Shown: positions 43,866-53,902 of the stretch, piece after piece | Numbering within the stretch: position 1 is the first letter of the stretch | Layout of the letters: each line of letters starts with the position of its first letter | DNA from: Aquimarina macrocephali JAMB N27 | GTDB lineage: Bacteria; Bacteroidota; Bacteroidia; Flavobacteriales; Flavobacteriaceae | DNA: 64,000 nt | Assembly (NCBI RefSeq): GCF_000520995.1 | Contig: NZ_JACA01000005.1 | Location: 124,001-188,000 of the forward strand | Direction: 5' to 3' | Position numbers and translations under genes: made by a program | The notes under the pieces: generated by a model | Told to the model about the DNA's origin: nothing | Seen by the model: the letters and a program-made list of their open reading frames with translations, nothing else | Databases searched by the model: none

Positions 43866-44756
43866 ATGAAAACAATTACAGTATTTACACCTACATACAA
43901 TAGAGCGTATTGCTTGCATAAATGTTACGATAGTTTAGTAAAACAATCAAATCAGGATTTTGTTTGGTTGATTATAGATGATGGCTCTACAGATGAAACA
44001 GAAGAACTAGTCGCTTCTTGGGTTAAAGAAAATAAAATTGATATCATATATCATTACCAAGAAAATCTAGGAATGCATGGAGGACATAATGCCGCGTACC
44101 GACTTACCGAAACTACCTTAAATATTTGTATCGATAGTGATGATAATATTGGCGAAGAGGCAATTCAAAAAATTATGGATGCTTGGGAAACCATAAAAGA
44201 TAAACCTGAATATGCAGGTATCGTAGGGTTGGATGCAGATCCAGATGGTAAAATAATAGGAACCAAAATCCCCGAAACTATTAAACAGACTACTTTATAT
44301 GATTTATATAATGTACATAAGGTTTTGGGAGATAAAAAATTGGTATATCGTACAGAGGTAGTGAAAAAATATCCTTCTTACCCCATTTTTGAAGGAGAAC
44401 GTTTTGTCCCATTAGGGTATTTATATCAGCTAATAGATCAGGATTATACACTGCTACCGCTTAATGAAGTATTGTGTGATGTAGAATATATGCCCGATGG
44501 CTCAAGTCTTAATATCTTAAAACAATATAGAAGACATCCAAAAGGCTTTGCGTTTTCTCGTAAAAGCAGAATGAAATTGGCAAAAAACTTTAAAGACCGT
44601 TTTAAAAATACAGTTCATTATGTGTCTAGTGCTATTTTTACAAAAAACGGATCTTTTTTGAAAGAATCTCCCAAAAAAATGATTACGCTATTTGCAATAC
44701 CATTTGGAGTGGCACTCAATCTATATATTAGATATAAAACAAAAGGCGAATTTTAA
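43866..44756 (+). CDS. Glycosyltransferase family 2
   Basis: A 296-residue GT-A enzyme. N-terminal TVFTPTYNRAYCLHKCYDSL, then LIIDDGSTDETEELV and the metal-binding NICIDSDDNIG. The C-terminal half is amphipathic helix (basic, Lys-rich) that may sit on the membrane. Its TAA overlaps the next ATG by one base at 44756, which shows tight coupling. Confidence 0.9.
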   Translation: MKTITVFTPTYNRAYCLHKCYDSLVKQSNQDFVWLIIDDGSTDETEELVASWVKENKIDIIYHYQENLGMHGGHNAAYRLTETTLNICIDSDDNIGEEAIQKIMDAWETIKDKPEYAGIVGLDADPDGKIIGTKIPETIKQTTLYDLYNVHKVLGDKKLVYRTEVVKKYPSYPIFEGERFVPLGYLYQLIDQDYTLLPLNEVLCDVEYMPDGSSLNILKQYRRHPKGFAFSRKSRMKLAKNFKDRFKNTVHYVSSAIFTKNGSFLKESPKKMITLFAIPFGVALNLYIRYKTKGEF

Positions 44757-45898
44757 TGGCTACAATACGAGTTTTACAAGTTTTTACTATCATGAATCGA
44801 GGAGGAGCAGAGTCCATGATTATGAATTACTATCGACAAATAAATCGAGACAAAATACAATTTGATTTTTTGGTACATAGAAAAGAAAAAGCTGCATTTG
44901 ATGATGAAATTGAAAGTCTAGGAGGCAAAGTTTATCGTATGAACCCTATTAACCCTATGATGCCAGGATCATATTATGAACAATTACGGAACTTTTTAAA
45001 AGAACATAACGAGTATGCAATTATACATTCTCATTTAAATACCTTTAGTTGCTTCCCTTTAAAAATCGCAAAAGAATTTAAAATACCTTGCAGGATTGCA
45101 CATGCTCATATTGCTATTGATGATATAAGTGTTTTTTCACTGTTTTCTCGTAAAGAGAGTATCAAAGAAACATTTAAGAAGTTGATAAAACTGCAGTTAA
45201 AAAAGAAAGTGAAAAAAGATGCTACACACCTGTTTTCTTGTGGAGAAAAAGCAGGGGATTGGTTGTTTGGTAGAGGTGCTTCGTATACAATGATGAATAA
45301 TGCGATAGATACTAGTAAGTTTGTATATGAGGAAGCAATAGCTTTGGAATATAAAAAACAGTTTAAGCTTGAAGATACACTTGTTATTGGACATATTGGT
45401 CGTTTTGCCAGCCAGAAAAACCATGCTTTCTTGGTTGAAGTTTTTAATTCCTTGGTAAAAAAGAAACCTAATAGTGTATTGATGTTAGTAGGAGATGGTC
45501 CTTTACGTAAAGGAATTGAAAATGAAGTAAAAGAATTGGGAATTGCTGATAAGGTTTATTTTTTGGGAATACGAGCAGATATTCCTAAGTTATTTCAAAT
45601 GTTTGATGCGTTTGTATTTCCTTCTTTTTATGAAGGACTTCCAGTTGCATTAATTGAAGCACAATCTGCAGGTGTAAAAATAGTAGCATCAGACACCATC
45701 ACTGAAGAAGTACATTTGACAGAGGATGTTACGTTTCTTTCTTTGGAAAAATCAGCAACTGTTTGGGCAGAAACTATTTTGAAAAATGGTTCATCCCAAA
45801 AAAGTGATAATACCAATAAAATAATCAAAGGGAACTATGATATTGTTTCTAATACAAAAATGATAGAAGCCTTTTATACAAAACAAACCGTGATATAG
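44756..45898 (+). CDS. Glycosyltransferase family 4 (EpsF-like)
   Basis: A 380-residue GT-B protein. RVLQVFTIMNRGGAESMIMN, AHAHIAIDDISVFS and the E-x7-E motif in EGLPVALIEAQSAG mark the EpsF/GT4 branch common in exopolysaccharide loci. The second domain begins at IGHIGRFASQKNH. It is followed 2 bases later by the CapK-like ligase. The sugar is unknown. Confidence 0.91.
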   Translation: MATIRVLQVFTIMNRGGAESMIMNYYRQINRDKIQFDFLVHRKEKAAFDDEIESLGGKVYRMNPINPMMPGSYYEQLRNFLKEHNEYAIIHSHLNTFSCFPLKIAKEFKIPCRIAHAHIAIDDISVFSLFSRKESIKETFKKLIKLQLKKKVKKDATHLFSCGEKAGDWLFGRGASYTMMNNAIDTSKFVYEEAIALEYKKQFKLEDTLVIGHIGRFASQKNHAFLVEVFNSLVKKKPNSVLMLVGDGPLRKGIENEVKELGIADKVYFLGIRADIPKLFQMFDAFVFPSFYEGLPVALIEAQSAGVKIVASDTITEEVHLTEDVTFLSLEKSATVWAETILKNGSSQKSDNTNKIIKGNYDIVSNTKMIEAFYTKQTVI

Positions 45899-45900
45899 CT

Positions 45901-47304
45901 ATGGGCAAATTACAAGAAAAGATATACAATAGTTTACCATATCCTTTTAAGTTCTTATTGCTCAATGTAAAAGCATATCAGAATAGTAAGAAACGATATA
46001 CCAAAGAATTTGATAAATTCCTAAAAGAATATATTGATTTATGGGATGCCGATGTGAATGAGATTAAAAAGTACCAAAAAGAAAGACTATCCTTGTTGTT
46101 GTCTGAAGCATTAGAATATTCTGATTGGTATGGCAAAATAATGAAGGATCTAGGTATAGAAAAAAAGGATATAGCAACAGATCCTTTTTCCGTATTGCGT
46201 AGCATGCCTATTCTTAAAAAATCAGAAAGAAAATCATATCCTGATCAAATTGTAAATACGAAACGTACTACCGATGGGATAGGTCATACCAGCGGTACCT
46301 CTGGAGCTCCTACTATTAATTATTTGGATACAGAGTCTATTAATCGCTCTTTCGCATTATGGCGTAGATTCCATCATGCTATTGGCTTGGACACAAAAAG
46401 AGTTAAGCAAGTTCGTTTTTCAGGAAGATTAATGGTAAAGCCCGATGTGCAAAAACCACCATTTTGGGTATATAACTATTTTGAGAATCAATTGTTGATG
46501 TCTACTTATCACTTGAAAGAAGAAAACCTTAAGCATTATATAAAAAAACTAAATGATTTTAAACCTATATTATTAGATGGGTATCCTTCTGCAATATATA
46601 TACTTAGTAGATATATTAATGAAAATAACTATACGATAGATTTTACTCCAAAGGCGATTGCAGTAACGGCAGAAACATTATATGATTATCAACGATTCGA
46701 GATTGAAAAAGCGTTTAACTGTCATGTGTATAATCAATACGCTTCTAGTGAAGGAAGTCCTTTTATTACAGAATGTACCAAAGGGAATTTGCATCTCAAT
46801 TTGGATTCTGGAGTATTTGAATTTATAAATACCCAAGGCAAAGAAGCAAAACCGGGAGAGGTAGCACAATTGGTAGTAACAAGTTTTACCAATTTAAAGA
46901 CTCCTTTGATACGATATAATATAGAAGATACTGTGTTATTGGCTGCAGAAGGAAAAAGATGTGATTGTGGTTGTCCTATGCCAATGATTGAAAAATTAAC
47001 AGGTAGAGAAGATGATATTTTATGGACCGAAGAAAAAGGATATATTGGTAGAATGGATACCGCTTATAAAGGATTAAAAGGTATAGTGCAAAGCCAAATT
47101 ATACAGGAAAGCCCCAAAGAAATTGTAATTAATTTAATTGCAAATGAAGATTTTAATGCCGACATGGAAAAAATGTTACTACATAATTTTCAAGATAGAT
47201 TGGGGACCAAAGTTGAATATCAAATTAATAAAGTAGATGATATTCCGTTAGGACCAAATGGTAAGTTTGATGCTGTAAAAAGAAATTTCTCAATTAATCT
47301 GTAA
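45901..47304 (+). CDS. Phenylacetate-CoA ligase-like (CapK/PaaK family) adenylating enzyme
   Basis: A 467-residue adenylate-forming enzyme of the CapK branch often found in capsule loci. ATP motif HTSGTSGAPT is at 129-138, YASSEG at 280-285, a Cys cluster CDCGCPMP at 354-361, and GREDD after it. CapK-like enzymes activate carboxylic acids. No carrier gene follows; the neighbours are an MBOAT and an SGNH protein, so the activated acid may be delivered as a CoA thioester (inference). The locus has three different carboxyl-activating ligases. Confidence 0.86.
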   Translation: MGKLQEKIYNSLPYPFKFLLLNVKAYQNSKKRYTKEFDKFLKEYIDLWDADVNEIKKYQKERLSLLLSEALEYSDWYGKIMKDLGIEKKDIATDPFSVLRSMPILKKSERKSYPDQIVNTKRTTDGIGHTSGTSGAPTINYLDTESINRSFALWRRFHHAIGLDTKRVKQVRFSGRLMVKPDVQKPPFWVYNYFENQLLMSTYHLKEENLKHYIKKLNDFKPILLDGYPSAIYILSRYINENNYTIDFTPKAIAVTAETLYDYQRFEIEKAFNCHVYNQYASSEGSPFITECTKGNLHLNLDSGVFEFINTQGKEAKPGEVAQLVVTSFTNLKTPLIRYNIEDTVLLAAEGKRCDCGCPMPMIEKLTGREDDILWTEEKGYIGRMDTAYKGLKGIVQSQIIQESPKEIVINLIANEDFNADMEKMLLHNFQDRLGTKVEYQINKVDDIPLGPNGKFDAVKRNFSINL

Positions 47305-47322
47305 TTCAAATTGTAATACCTC

Positions 47323-48735
47323 ATGCTGTTTAACTCTTTTGAATTTTTAGCTTTTTTACCATTAATACTAGTGTTGTATTGGGGTATAGCTTATAAATAT
47401 ATTCAGCTTCAAAATGGGGTATTATTAATTGCTAGTTATATATTCTATGGCTGGTGGGATTGGCGTTTTTTATCATTAATAGGTCTAAGTACTTTAGTGG
47501 ATTATTGTGTGGGTTTTGGTATATATAAGTCGAATACAAAAACTACAAAAAAGAGATGGTTATGGGGTAGTATAATTTTTAACCTAGGGCTGTTAGGTTA
47601 TTTTAAATATTATAATTTCTTTGTTGATTCTTGGATTCAAATGTTATCTAATTTTGGTTATCAATCAGAAAATACGTGGGTCTTGCAAGTAATCTTACCG
47701 GTTGGAATTTCTTTCTATACGTTTCAAACAATGTCGTATTCTATAGATATTTACAGAGAAAAACTGAAACCAACCAAAAATTTTATTGCTTTCGCTGCTT
47801 TTGTATCGTTTTTTCCGCAATTGGTAGCTGGTCCGATAGAAAGAGCAACAAATTTACTTCCACAATTTTTGAACAAGAGAGAGTTTACACATAAGACCTT
47901 TTCGTACGGAATTAAGTTAATGATCTGGGGGTTCTTTTTAAAACTTGTGGTAGCCGATAGGGCTGCTATTTATGTAAATGCGGTCTATAATAATTTTGAA
48001 AGTCATGAAGGTTTAAGTTACATTGTAGCAACAGTTTTCTTTGCTTTTCAGATATATGGTGATTTTGCTGGATATTCATTAATTGCTATAGGGACTGCCA
48101 AACTTTTTGGGTTTGATTTGATGACCAATTTTAATAGACCCTATTTTTCTGCTTCAGTAAGTGAATTTTGGACTCGATGGCATATTTCATTATCCACTTG
48201 GTTTCGAGATTATGTATACATTCCGCTGGGCGGAAATAGAGTTGTAAAACCTAGATGGCTGTTTAATCTTTTTATTACATTTTTAATTAGTGGGTTATGG
48301 CATGGTGCAAATTGGACTTTTGTTATTTGGGGAGGGCTTAATGGTATATATCTTATTATAGAAGTACTTATTGGATCAAAAAACAGAAAAGGAATCCTTA
48401 ATGTATTGATGACATTTATGTTGATTAATTTTGCTTGGATTTTTTTTAGAGCCAACACCATAGAACAAGCGTTGTCTATGATCAAAACTATCGTTACCTC
48501 GCCAGGAAGATTGTACATTGGTAGTGGAGATGATATTGCAGCTTCTATATATGCTGCAGTTGCCATTGCCATTCTAGTAATGGTAGAAATTAAAAAAGAA
48601 TATTTTAACCAACTGTTTTCAATATCGAACAATAGACTTGAAATCATACGATTAGGCGGTTATGCCATTGTTGTATTTCTTATCCTATATTTGGGAGTCT
48701 TTGGAGAAAGTCAGTTTATTTATTTTCAGTTTTAA
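47323..48735 (+). CDS. MBOAT family O-acyltransferase (copy 2)
   Basis: A 470-residue membrane protein with about 11-12 helices. EFWTRWHISLSTW holds His287 and LWHGANWTFVIWGGLNG holds His327. Clearly paralogous to copy 1 but more AlgI-like, with YIPLGGNRV after the first motif where copy 1 reads TPLSFILRR. Start ATG at 47323. Its TAA overlaps the next ATG by one base at 48735. Probably transfers the acid activated by the CapK-like enzyme. Confidence 0.93.
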   Translation: MLFNSFEFLAFLPLILVLYWGIAYKYIQLQNGVLLIASYIFYGWWDWRFLSLIGLSTLVDYCVGFGIYKSNTKTTKKRWLWGSIIFNLGLLGYFKYYNFFVDSWIQMLSNFGYQSENTWVLQVILPVGISFYTFQTMSYSIDIYREKLKPTKNFIAFAAFVSFFPQLVAGPIERATNLLPQFLNKREFTHKTFSYGIKLMIWGFFLKLVVADRAAIYVNAVYNNFESHEGLSYIVATVFFAFQIYGDFAGYSLIAIGTAKLFGFDLMTNFNRPYFSASVSEFWTRWHISLSTWFRDYVYIPLGGNRVVKPRWLFNLFITFLISGLWHGANWTFVIWGGLNGIYLIIEVLIGSKNRKGILNVLMTFMLINFAWIFFRANTIEQALSMIKTIVTSPGRLYIGSGDDIAASIYAAVAIAILVMVEIKKEYFNQLFSISNNRLEIIRLGGYAIVVFLILYLGVFGESQFIYFQF

Positions 48736-49682
48736 TGAGAAACCTAAGTGCATATAAGACATCCTTTTTTAAGGTTATAAAATTTACAATTATGGTGCTT
48801 ATTGTCGATTTTATAACGGGGAGTATTTCTCATAAAATATTCTATAGTCAAAAAACTGGTAAATATGCTAGAACTACACATGTCATTGAAGATTCCAATG
48901 CAGATGTAATGATATTTGGAAGCTCACATGCGCATCGTCATTATGTATCCGAAGTTTTTGAAAAAGAGTTAGGTGAAATATCTTACAATGCTGGGGCAGA
49001 GGGGCAACAGTTACTTTTTCATTTGGCATTGCAAGAGATGATTTTAAGCAGAACTGCTCCAAAAATAATGATATTGAATATAGATGATAGTTTTTTGTAT
49101 CAATCACAAATCGCTTATGATAGACTTAGCGATTTACATCCTTATTATCATGAACATCATAAAATACTAAACCCTATACTAAGATTAAATTCTACTATGG
49201 TATGGCTTAAATTGTTTTTTAAATCTTATCAGAACAATTCTACAATTGTTCATGCTTTACGATATTATATTTCTCCACAGATCGATTATAAAGGATATCG
49301 CCCTTTGCAAGGTAAAATTGATCCAGAAAAGTTAGATCTACATGATGAGGTTTTAGTAAAAGAATATGCAGAAGAGATTGATGAGAATTTTGTTAAAGCC
49401 ATAGAAGCGTTTATAATAAATGCTAAAGATCAAGATGTCCATCTATTATTCGTAACCTCTCCTTTATATAATGGAATAGAGTATTCTAAAAGCGAATCCT
49501 TTTTGAAAATTAAAGATATAGCACAAGAAAAAAATATACCATTGATTAATCTTTTTAATGACAAGCAATTCTATAACAAACCAGAATTGTTTCATGATCC
49601 TTCACACTTAAATGATACAGGAGCAAGGTTATTTACAAAACGGTTATCTGACTCTATATCAAAAATGGATTTTAATCAATAA
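48735..49682 (+). CDS. SGNH-hydrolase-like membrane-anchored protein (copy 2)
   Basis: A 315-residue protein with an N-terminal helix (about 12-29) and an outward domain. GSSHAHRHY at 62-70 carries the nucleophile Ser64, and DPSHLNDTGA at 288-297 the Asp288/His291 pair. It is coupled to MBOAT copy 2 and is the last gene of block A; a terminator follows 40 bases after the stop. Confidence 0.84.
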   Translation: MRNLSAYKTSFFKVIKFTIMVLIVDFITGSISHKIFYSQKTGKYARTTHVIEDSNADVMIFGSSHAHRHYVSEVFEKELGEISYNAGAEGQQLLFHLALQEMILSRTAPKIMILNIDDSFLYQSQIAYDRLSDLHPYYHEHHKILNPILRLNSTMVWLKLFFKSYQNNSTIVHALRYYISPQIDYKGYRPLQGKIDPEKLDLHDEVLVKEYAEEIDENFVKAIEAFIINAKDQDVHLLFVTSPLYNGIEYSKSESFLKIKDIAQEKNIPLINLFNDKQFYNKPELFHDPSHLNDTGARLFTKRLSDSISKMDFNQ

Positions 49683-49722
49683 TAAATGATATAATATATT
49701 AATCATATCAAGAGGTTAAAAG

Positions 49723-49760
49723 AAAAAGAGGTTTTCAAAAAAATTGAAAACCTCTTTTTT
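49723..49760 (+). terminator. Terminator of polysaccharide block A
   Basis: A 16-base inverted repeat (49723-49738 with 49744-49759) around a five-A loop, with a run of T at the end. It starts 40 bases after the SGNH copy 2 stop and closes a plus-strand run that began at 27480. Confidence 0.9.
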
Positions 49761-49942
49761 ATAAGTCTGGCAAGAATACCTTGCGCTCTTGGTGTCGGGA
49801 TGTTTACAAATAAAAATGTATAGATATTATTTTAACCCGTTTTCTACATTAGAAAATCTATTTCATCTGTGAGTTACTGCAAATACCCTTCGTTACTTTT
49901 TTGATTTAATCGTAGCTATGCTATGTTAAAATCAAGAAAAAA

Positions 49943-49979
49943 TATGTATTGAAACTTCATCAAGAAGTTTCAATACATA
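49943..49979 (-). terminator. Terminator of the beta-helix lipoprotein gene
   Basis: A perfect 16-base inverted repeat (49943-49958 with 49964-49979) around ATCAA. Read on the minus strand it follows the beta-helix stop by 8 bases and leads, after three bases, into a TTTTTTCTTG run. The rest of the 305-base gap 49683-49987 holds the block A terminator and no gene. Confidence 0.85.
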
Positions 49980-49987
49980 AATCAGAT

Positions 49988-51961
49988 TTAATTACAACTG
50001 TTGTTTGTTAAAGTAATCGAGTTAGGGCTACTAGCACTATTATTGATACATTGATATCTTTCTGCTCCTGTTGGTTCGGTAATCTTGTTATTAAGGATGG
50101 TAACGTTATTGTTTGTGCCAAATATTCTAATACCATCACTCTCATCTGGTTGAATTTTTGTATTTCCAGATACTTCTATATTGTTGGAGTTCCCAATTTC
50201 TATTCCACCAGTAACATTATTTTCTGAAAATATGACTCCGTATGTATTCGAAATAGTAATTTTCTTTGCATTAATAAGCGTATTACCAATAACATTAACC
50301 TTGTAGCTTTGCGTAGTCGCATCCTCTAAGTTTAGACTTGAAAAGAACATATGAAAACCATTAGAGGTCGTAATTCGATTACCTCTTATCTCGGCATTTT
50401 TTGCAAAAGTATTCGTTGCTGTTATTCCTTTATCAGCCCTAGTAATTGTATTGTCTATTACCCGAGGATCATTGGCTCTACTAAGTTGAATACCTACTGC
50501 AACGTTATCTATAGTATTATCGTGAATATATGCTTCGTTTGAAGCAACAACAATTCCTGTTTTATATCCAGAAATTTTATTACCGCCAACTTCGTTGTTA
50601 AAAACGGTTTCTCCAGTTCCAGAAGCAAAAATTGCCCAACTTTCTAAGCCAATTCCATCTGCTGTTAATGTGTTATTTAAAATTTTAGTATTGTTGGCAA
50701 GCTTATAGGATATCCTGGTACCAACGATGTTATCTTCAACCGTTGCATGTTGCCCTATATTAACGGTAATAAATCCACTTCTACTATTGGTTTCGGTATT
50801 TCTTCTTACAAAAACATTAAATACTTTTTGAAGTTCTTCTAAGTTTCCACTACTATCTCTTCTTCTTGCTGCTTCTATATTTATAGAGTATCCCACGTCT
50901 CCTCCATCAGAATTTTGAGATGCTTGACCCGTATTTGCGAAAGAGTTGTCTTCTATAAAAATTTCTCTACCATCTGTGACTGAAATTGCCATTCTTCTAT
51001 TATCCTTAAACACACAATTCTTAATCGTTACATTGGTAGAAGGTTTGTAGTTGGTATCTGGTCTAGAGAAAAAACCTTTAGAATAGATGGTAACCCCACC
51101 TTTTGAACCGTCTATAAATTTTACACCGTCAACCGTTACATTTCTTCCTGATTGAATATGAAATAAATGACTCCCTGTTTCACCTACATCGCCAGAGGAG
51201 TATGCCCTTGTATTTCTATCACCTACAAGGCTTCCTCCAATAACATTTGCATTATCAACATCGGTAAATGCAAGAATAGCCCCGTTTTTTTTATCTGCCT
51301 CGGCAGGAAAAGCTCTTAAAAAAGTTTCATCAGTCATTTTTAGTGTAAAATCTGAAGGAATATTAACAGCTTCATCACTTGCTCTAAAAAAGACTTCTGG
51401 AGGAGTAATTTTTGTGATTTCAAAAAAGGCATCAAATTTACCAATCTGAAAGGTTGTAGCACCTAGGTTTTTTGTATACTTAAATAATCGTTCTAATTCT
51501 TTATTATTTTTTAAAGCAACATTAGAAGTAGTAGTTCCTTCAACAATACCTTCCCATCGTGAGGCAAAAAATTTAAAGGTAGGTTCTTTAAGTTTTACAT
51601 CTCCTTCGATTTCTATATTAGAACTTAAAAGTTCACCAGCAATAGTACCACCAGCAAAAATTAGCTTTCCATTTTTAACATCACCACCGTCAAATTCAAA
51701 TTTAACATTGGCGGGTAATGTGATCGTTTCTCCTTTAAGGTCTAAAACACAATTAAATATAATTGTAGAATTAGCAGCAACAGTAGATAAATCAAAGTCA
51801 CAAGGCGTTGTAACTACGTTTGGTATTGTATCTGGTTTTGGAGGTTCTTCATCAGGAGTTTCAACTCCAACAACTGGAGTAACATCATCAACACTTTCTT
51901 TGCTACAGGAGATAGCAATACAGCTCATAAAAATAAGTAGGTAATAAGGCAACTTTTTCAT
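49988..51961 (-). CDS. Right-handed parallel beta-helix lipoprotein
   Basis: A 657-residue protein. The lipobox places Cys19 at the end of CIAISC, followed by an acidic Pro-rich linker (PDEEPPKPDTIPN). From about residue 230 to the end there are many short repeats with N-rich turns (VTIKNCVFKDN, IEDNSFANTG, VIDNTITRADKG, VIGNTLINAK), typical of pectate-lyase-like or NosD/PbH1 beta-helices. This fold often cuts or binds polysaccharide. It lies on the opposite strand between blocks A and B and could process the polymer made there (inference). No catalytic residues can be assigned. Confidence 0.88.
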   Translation of the reverse strand: MKKLPYYLLIFMSCIAISCSKESVDDVTPVVGVETPDEEPPKPDTIPNVVTTPCDFDLSTVAANSTIIFNCVLDLKGETITLPANVKFEFDGGDVKNGKLIFAGGTIAGELLSSNIEIEGDVKLKEPTFKFFASRWEGIVEGTTTSNVALKNNKELERLFKYTKNLGATTFQIGKFDAFFEITKITPPEVFFRASDEAVNIPSDFTLKMTDETFLRAFPAEADKKNGAILAFTDVDNANVIGGSLVGDRNTRAYSSGDVGETGSHLFHIQSGRNVTVDGVKFIDGSKGGVTIYSKGFFSRPDTNYKPSTNVTIKNCVFKDNRRMAISVTDGREIFIEDNSFANTGQASQNSDGGDVGYSINIEAARRRDSSGNLEELQKVFNVFVRRNTETNSRSGFITVNIGQHATVEDNIVGTRISYKLANNTKILNNTLTADGIGLESWAIFASGTGETVFNNEVGGNKISGYKTGIVVASNEAYIHDNTIDNVAVGIQLSRANDPRVIDNTITRADKGITATNTFAKNAEIRGNRITTSNGFHMFFSSLNLEDATTQSYKVNVIGNTLINAKKITISNTYGVIFSENNVTGGIEIGNSNNIEVSGNTKIQPDESDGIRIFGTNNNVTILNNKITEPTGAERYQCINNSASSPNSITLTNNSCN

Positions 51962-52354
51962 TTTGGGGGGATATTTTAGGTTAATTATTATTCTGGCTTG
52001 AGTTATTTACCATATTTTTTTGAGTTAGTTATTAACTGCATTAACGTAAGATTAATAAATTAATTGTGTAAATTTTATTTGAAAATGTTAAATTTTCCTT
52101 CAAAAAACATAAATACTTGATTTTGATAGCCTGAACCTTAGTTTTTTTGTTGATTTCCCGTAGAAAACAACAATATTTTTGCTAGTCATTTTGCTGGGTA
52201 TTTAAAAAATAAAAGAAACCATAATTTAAAGTTTTCAAACACTCACATATAGCTATATTTGTGTCTGAAAATATTTTAGAATCAGCTCATCGTTATTTTA
52301 AATATCAAAATAGATAATGAGTTTATTAGTTATACTTTTTAAGTCTGGGGAAAA
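51962..52354. other. 393-base divergent promoter region
   Basis: Very AT-rich and without coding potential. It separates the beta-helix gene (minus) from the block B GT4 (plus) and should hold both promoters. Besides the pair described separately, a lone TATATTTG lies at 52254-52261 on the plus strand. No structured RNA recognised. Confidence 0.4.
52146..52181 (+). promoter_or_regulatory. Putative promoter of polysaccharide block B
   Basis: TTTGTTG at 52146-52152 and TATTTTTG at 52174-52181, 21 bases apart, match the Bacteroidetes TTG-N17-23-TAnnTTTG pattern. It would give a leader of about 170 bases to the GT4 ATG at 52355. Confidence 0.45.
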
Positions 52355-53500
52355 ATGCAAAAAATAATTAGGGTTACTACAGTACCTATATCATTAGGGA
52401 AGTTATTACAGGGACAATTACGTTATATGTCTCAGCATTATGATGTTATAGGAGTTTCTGGTAAAGGAGGTGATACATTAGAAATGATCTCAAAACAGGA
52501 AGGAATTCGGGTTATTCCGATTGAAATGACTCGTAAAATTACTCCAGTTAAAGATTTAAAAGCTGTTTTTGCACTTTATAAATTGTTTAAAAAAGAAAAA
52601 CCGGATATTGTTCATAGTCATACCCCAAAAGCAGGAACAGTATCGATGTTAGCAGCAAAATTAGCAGGTGTACCACATCGTTTACATACGATAGCTGGAT
52701 TACCACTATTGGAAGCTACAGGAGCAAAACGGACCTTATTAAATATGGTAGAAAAACTTACATATGCATGCGCAACCAAAATTTATCCTAATTCGACTGG
52801 GCTTAATGATATTGTTATCAAGCATAAATTTACTTCGCCAAAAAAGCTAAAAGTAATCGCTAACGGAAGTTCTAACGGGATCGATATTTCTTTTTTTGAT
52901 CCTGATTTATATTCAGATGAAGATAAATTGAAGCTATCACAACGTTTAGGAATTGATGCATCAGATATTGTAATTGTATATGTCGGAAGGGTGGTAAGGG
53001 ATAAAGGAATAAATGAACTTGTTAGCGCTTTTAAGAAATTGAGTGCAGAATCTACTACTGCTAAATTAATATTGGTAGGTACATTTGAAAAGGATTTGGA
53101 TCCGTTATTACCAGAAACAGAAGAAGAGATAAATACCAATTCAAATATTATTATGGTAGGATGGCAGAATGATGTGCGACCCTATTTTGCAATTTCTGAT
53201 ATATTAGCATTTCCTAGCTATAGAGAAGGGTTTCCTAATGTAGTGATGCAAGCAGCATCTATGGGATTAGCAAGTGTTGTTACCGATATTAATGGGTGTA
53301 ATGAGATTATAACAGATGGTATAAATGGTAAAATCATCCCGGTAAAAGATGCAGAACTGTTATTTAAGCATCTAAAAATACTGGTAGAGGATAAGGCCCA
53401 GCGAGATACCTTAGCCGCCAATGCACGAGAATCTATCACCAGTCGATATGAACGAAAAGTAGTGTGGGAAGCGCTGTTGGAAGAGTATCGAGCGTTGTAG
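52355..53500 (+). CDS. Glycosyltransferase family 4 (PglA-like)
   Basis: A 381-residue GT-B protein. N-terminal RVTTVPISLGKLLQGQLRYM, DIVHSHTPKAGTVSMLAAKL and IYVGRVVRDKGINELVSAF-like domain start. In EGFPNVVMQAASMG the second Glu of the E-x7-E motif is Gln, as in related flavobacterial enzymes. This PglA/WcaL-like branch often adds the second sugar to a PglC product, which fits the PglC-like genes downstream. First gene of block B. Confidence 0.88.
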   Translation: MQKIIRVTTVPISLGKLLQGQLRYMSQHYDVIGVSGKGGDTLEMISKQEGIRVIPIEMTRKITPVKDLKAVFALYKLFKKEKPDIVHSHTPKAGTVSMLAAKLAGVPHRLHTIAGLPLLEATGAKRTLLNMVEKLTYACATKIYPNSTGLNDIVIKHKFTSPKKLKVIANGSSNGIDISFFDPDLYSDEDKLKLSQRLGIDASDIVIVYVGRVVRDKGINELVSAFKKLSAESTTAKLILVGTFEKDLDPLLPETEEEINTNSNIIMVGWQNDVRPYFAISDILAFPSYREGFPNVVMQAASMGLASVVTDINGCNEIITDGINGKIIPVKDAELLFKHLKILVEDKAQRDTLAANARESITSRYERKVVWEALLEEYRAL

Positions 53501-53902
53501 TGAAGAAATGTACTTATGCCAACTGATACATATTAAAACAAAGATATGTAACTGTATTTATACAGAATTTTTAATAACAATACCTTGTTAAAAAAAGTTA
53601 ATTTAATGAGGTGAAAACTAAAATATTGATTGTATATTTACTCTCGATTTTAGATATAGAATTATAGACAAATTATTAGCTTCATTCCCTGGTAGTATAA
53701 ATAATAATTATCTTTTTATTCCCCCAATTTTTAGTGTTGTATGGTTGTCCTGGATACGTCTTAGGGTCATATCGTTTGGTTGTTAATATTAATGATTGTA
53801 AAGGAGATAGTAATTCTTTTATTTCACTTTTTAACAAATGGTTTATACATTTGTTAGATTAAATAATGAAGTCTCTTTTATGGTCATCAAAACTTAAAAA
53901 AG
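53501..53902. other. 402-base gap between the GT4 and PglC-like genes
   Basis: AT-rich, with many stops in all frames. On the minus strand a short open piece near 53695-53785 reads DMTLRRIQDNHTTLKIGGIK but has no start codon or recognised family; it may be a decayed gene end. No hairpin terminator or clear promoter was found. Confidence 0.3.

Noticed and set aside
53695..53785. Short minus-strand open piece as a gene
   Set aside because: No start codon, no recognised family and stops close by; kept only as a note on the gap.
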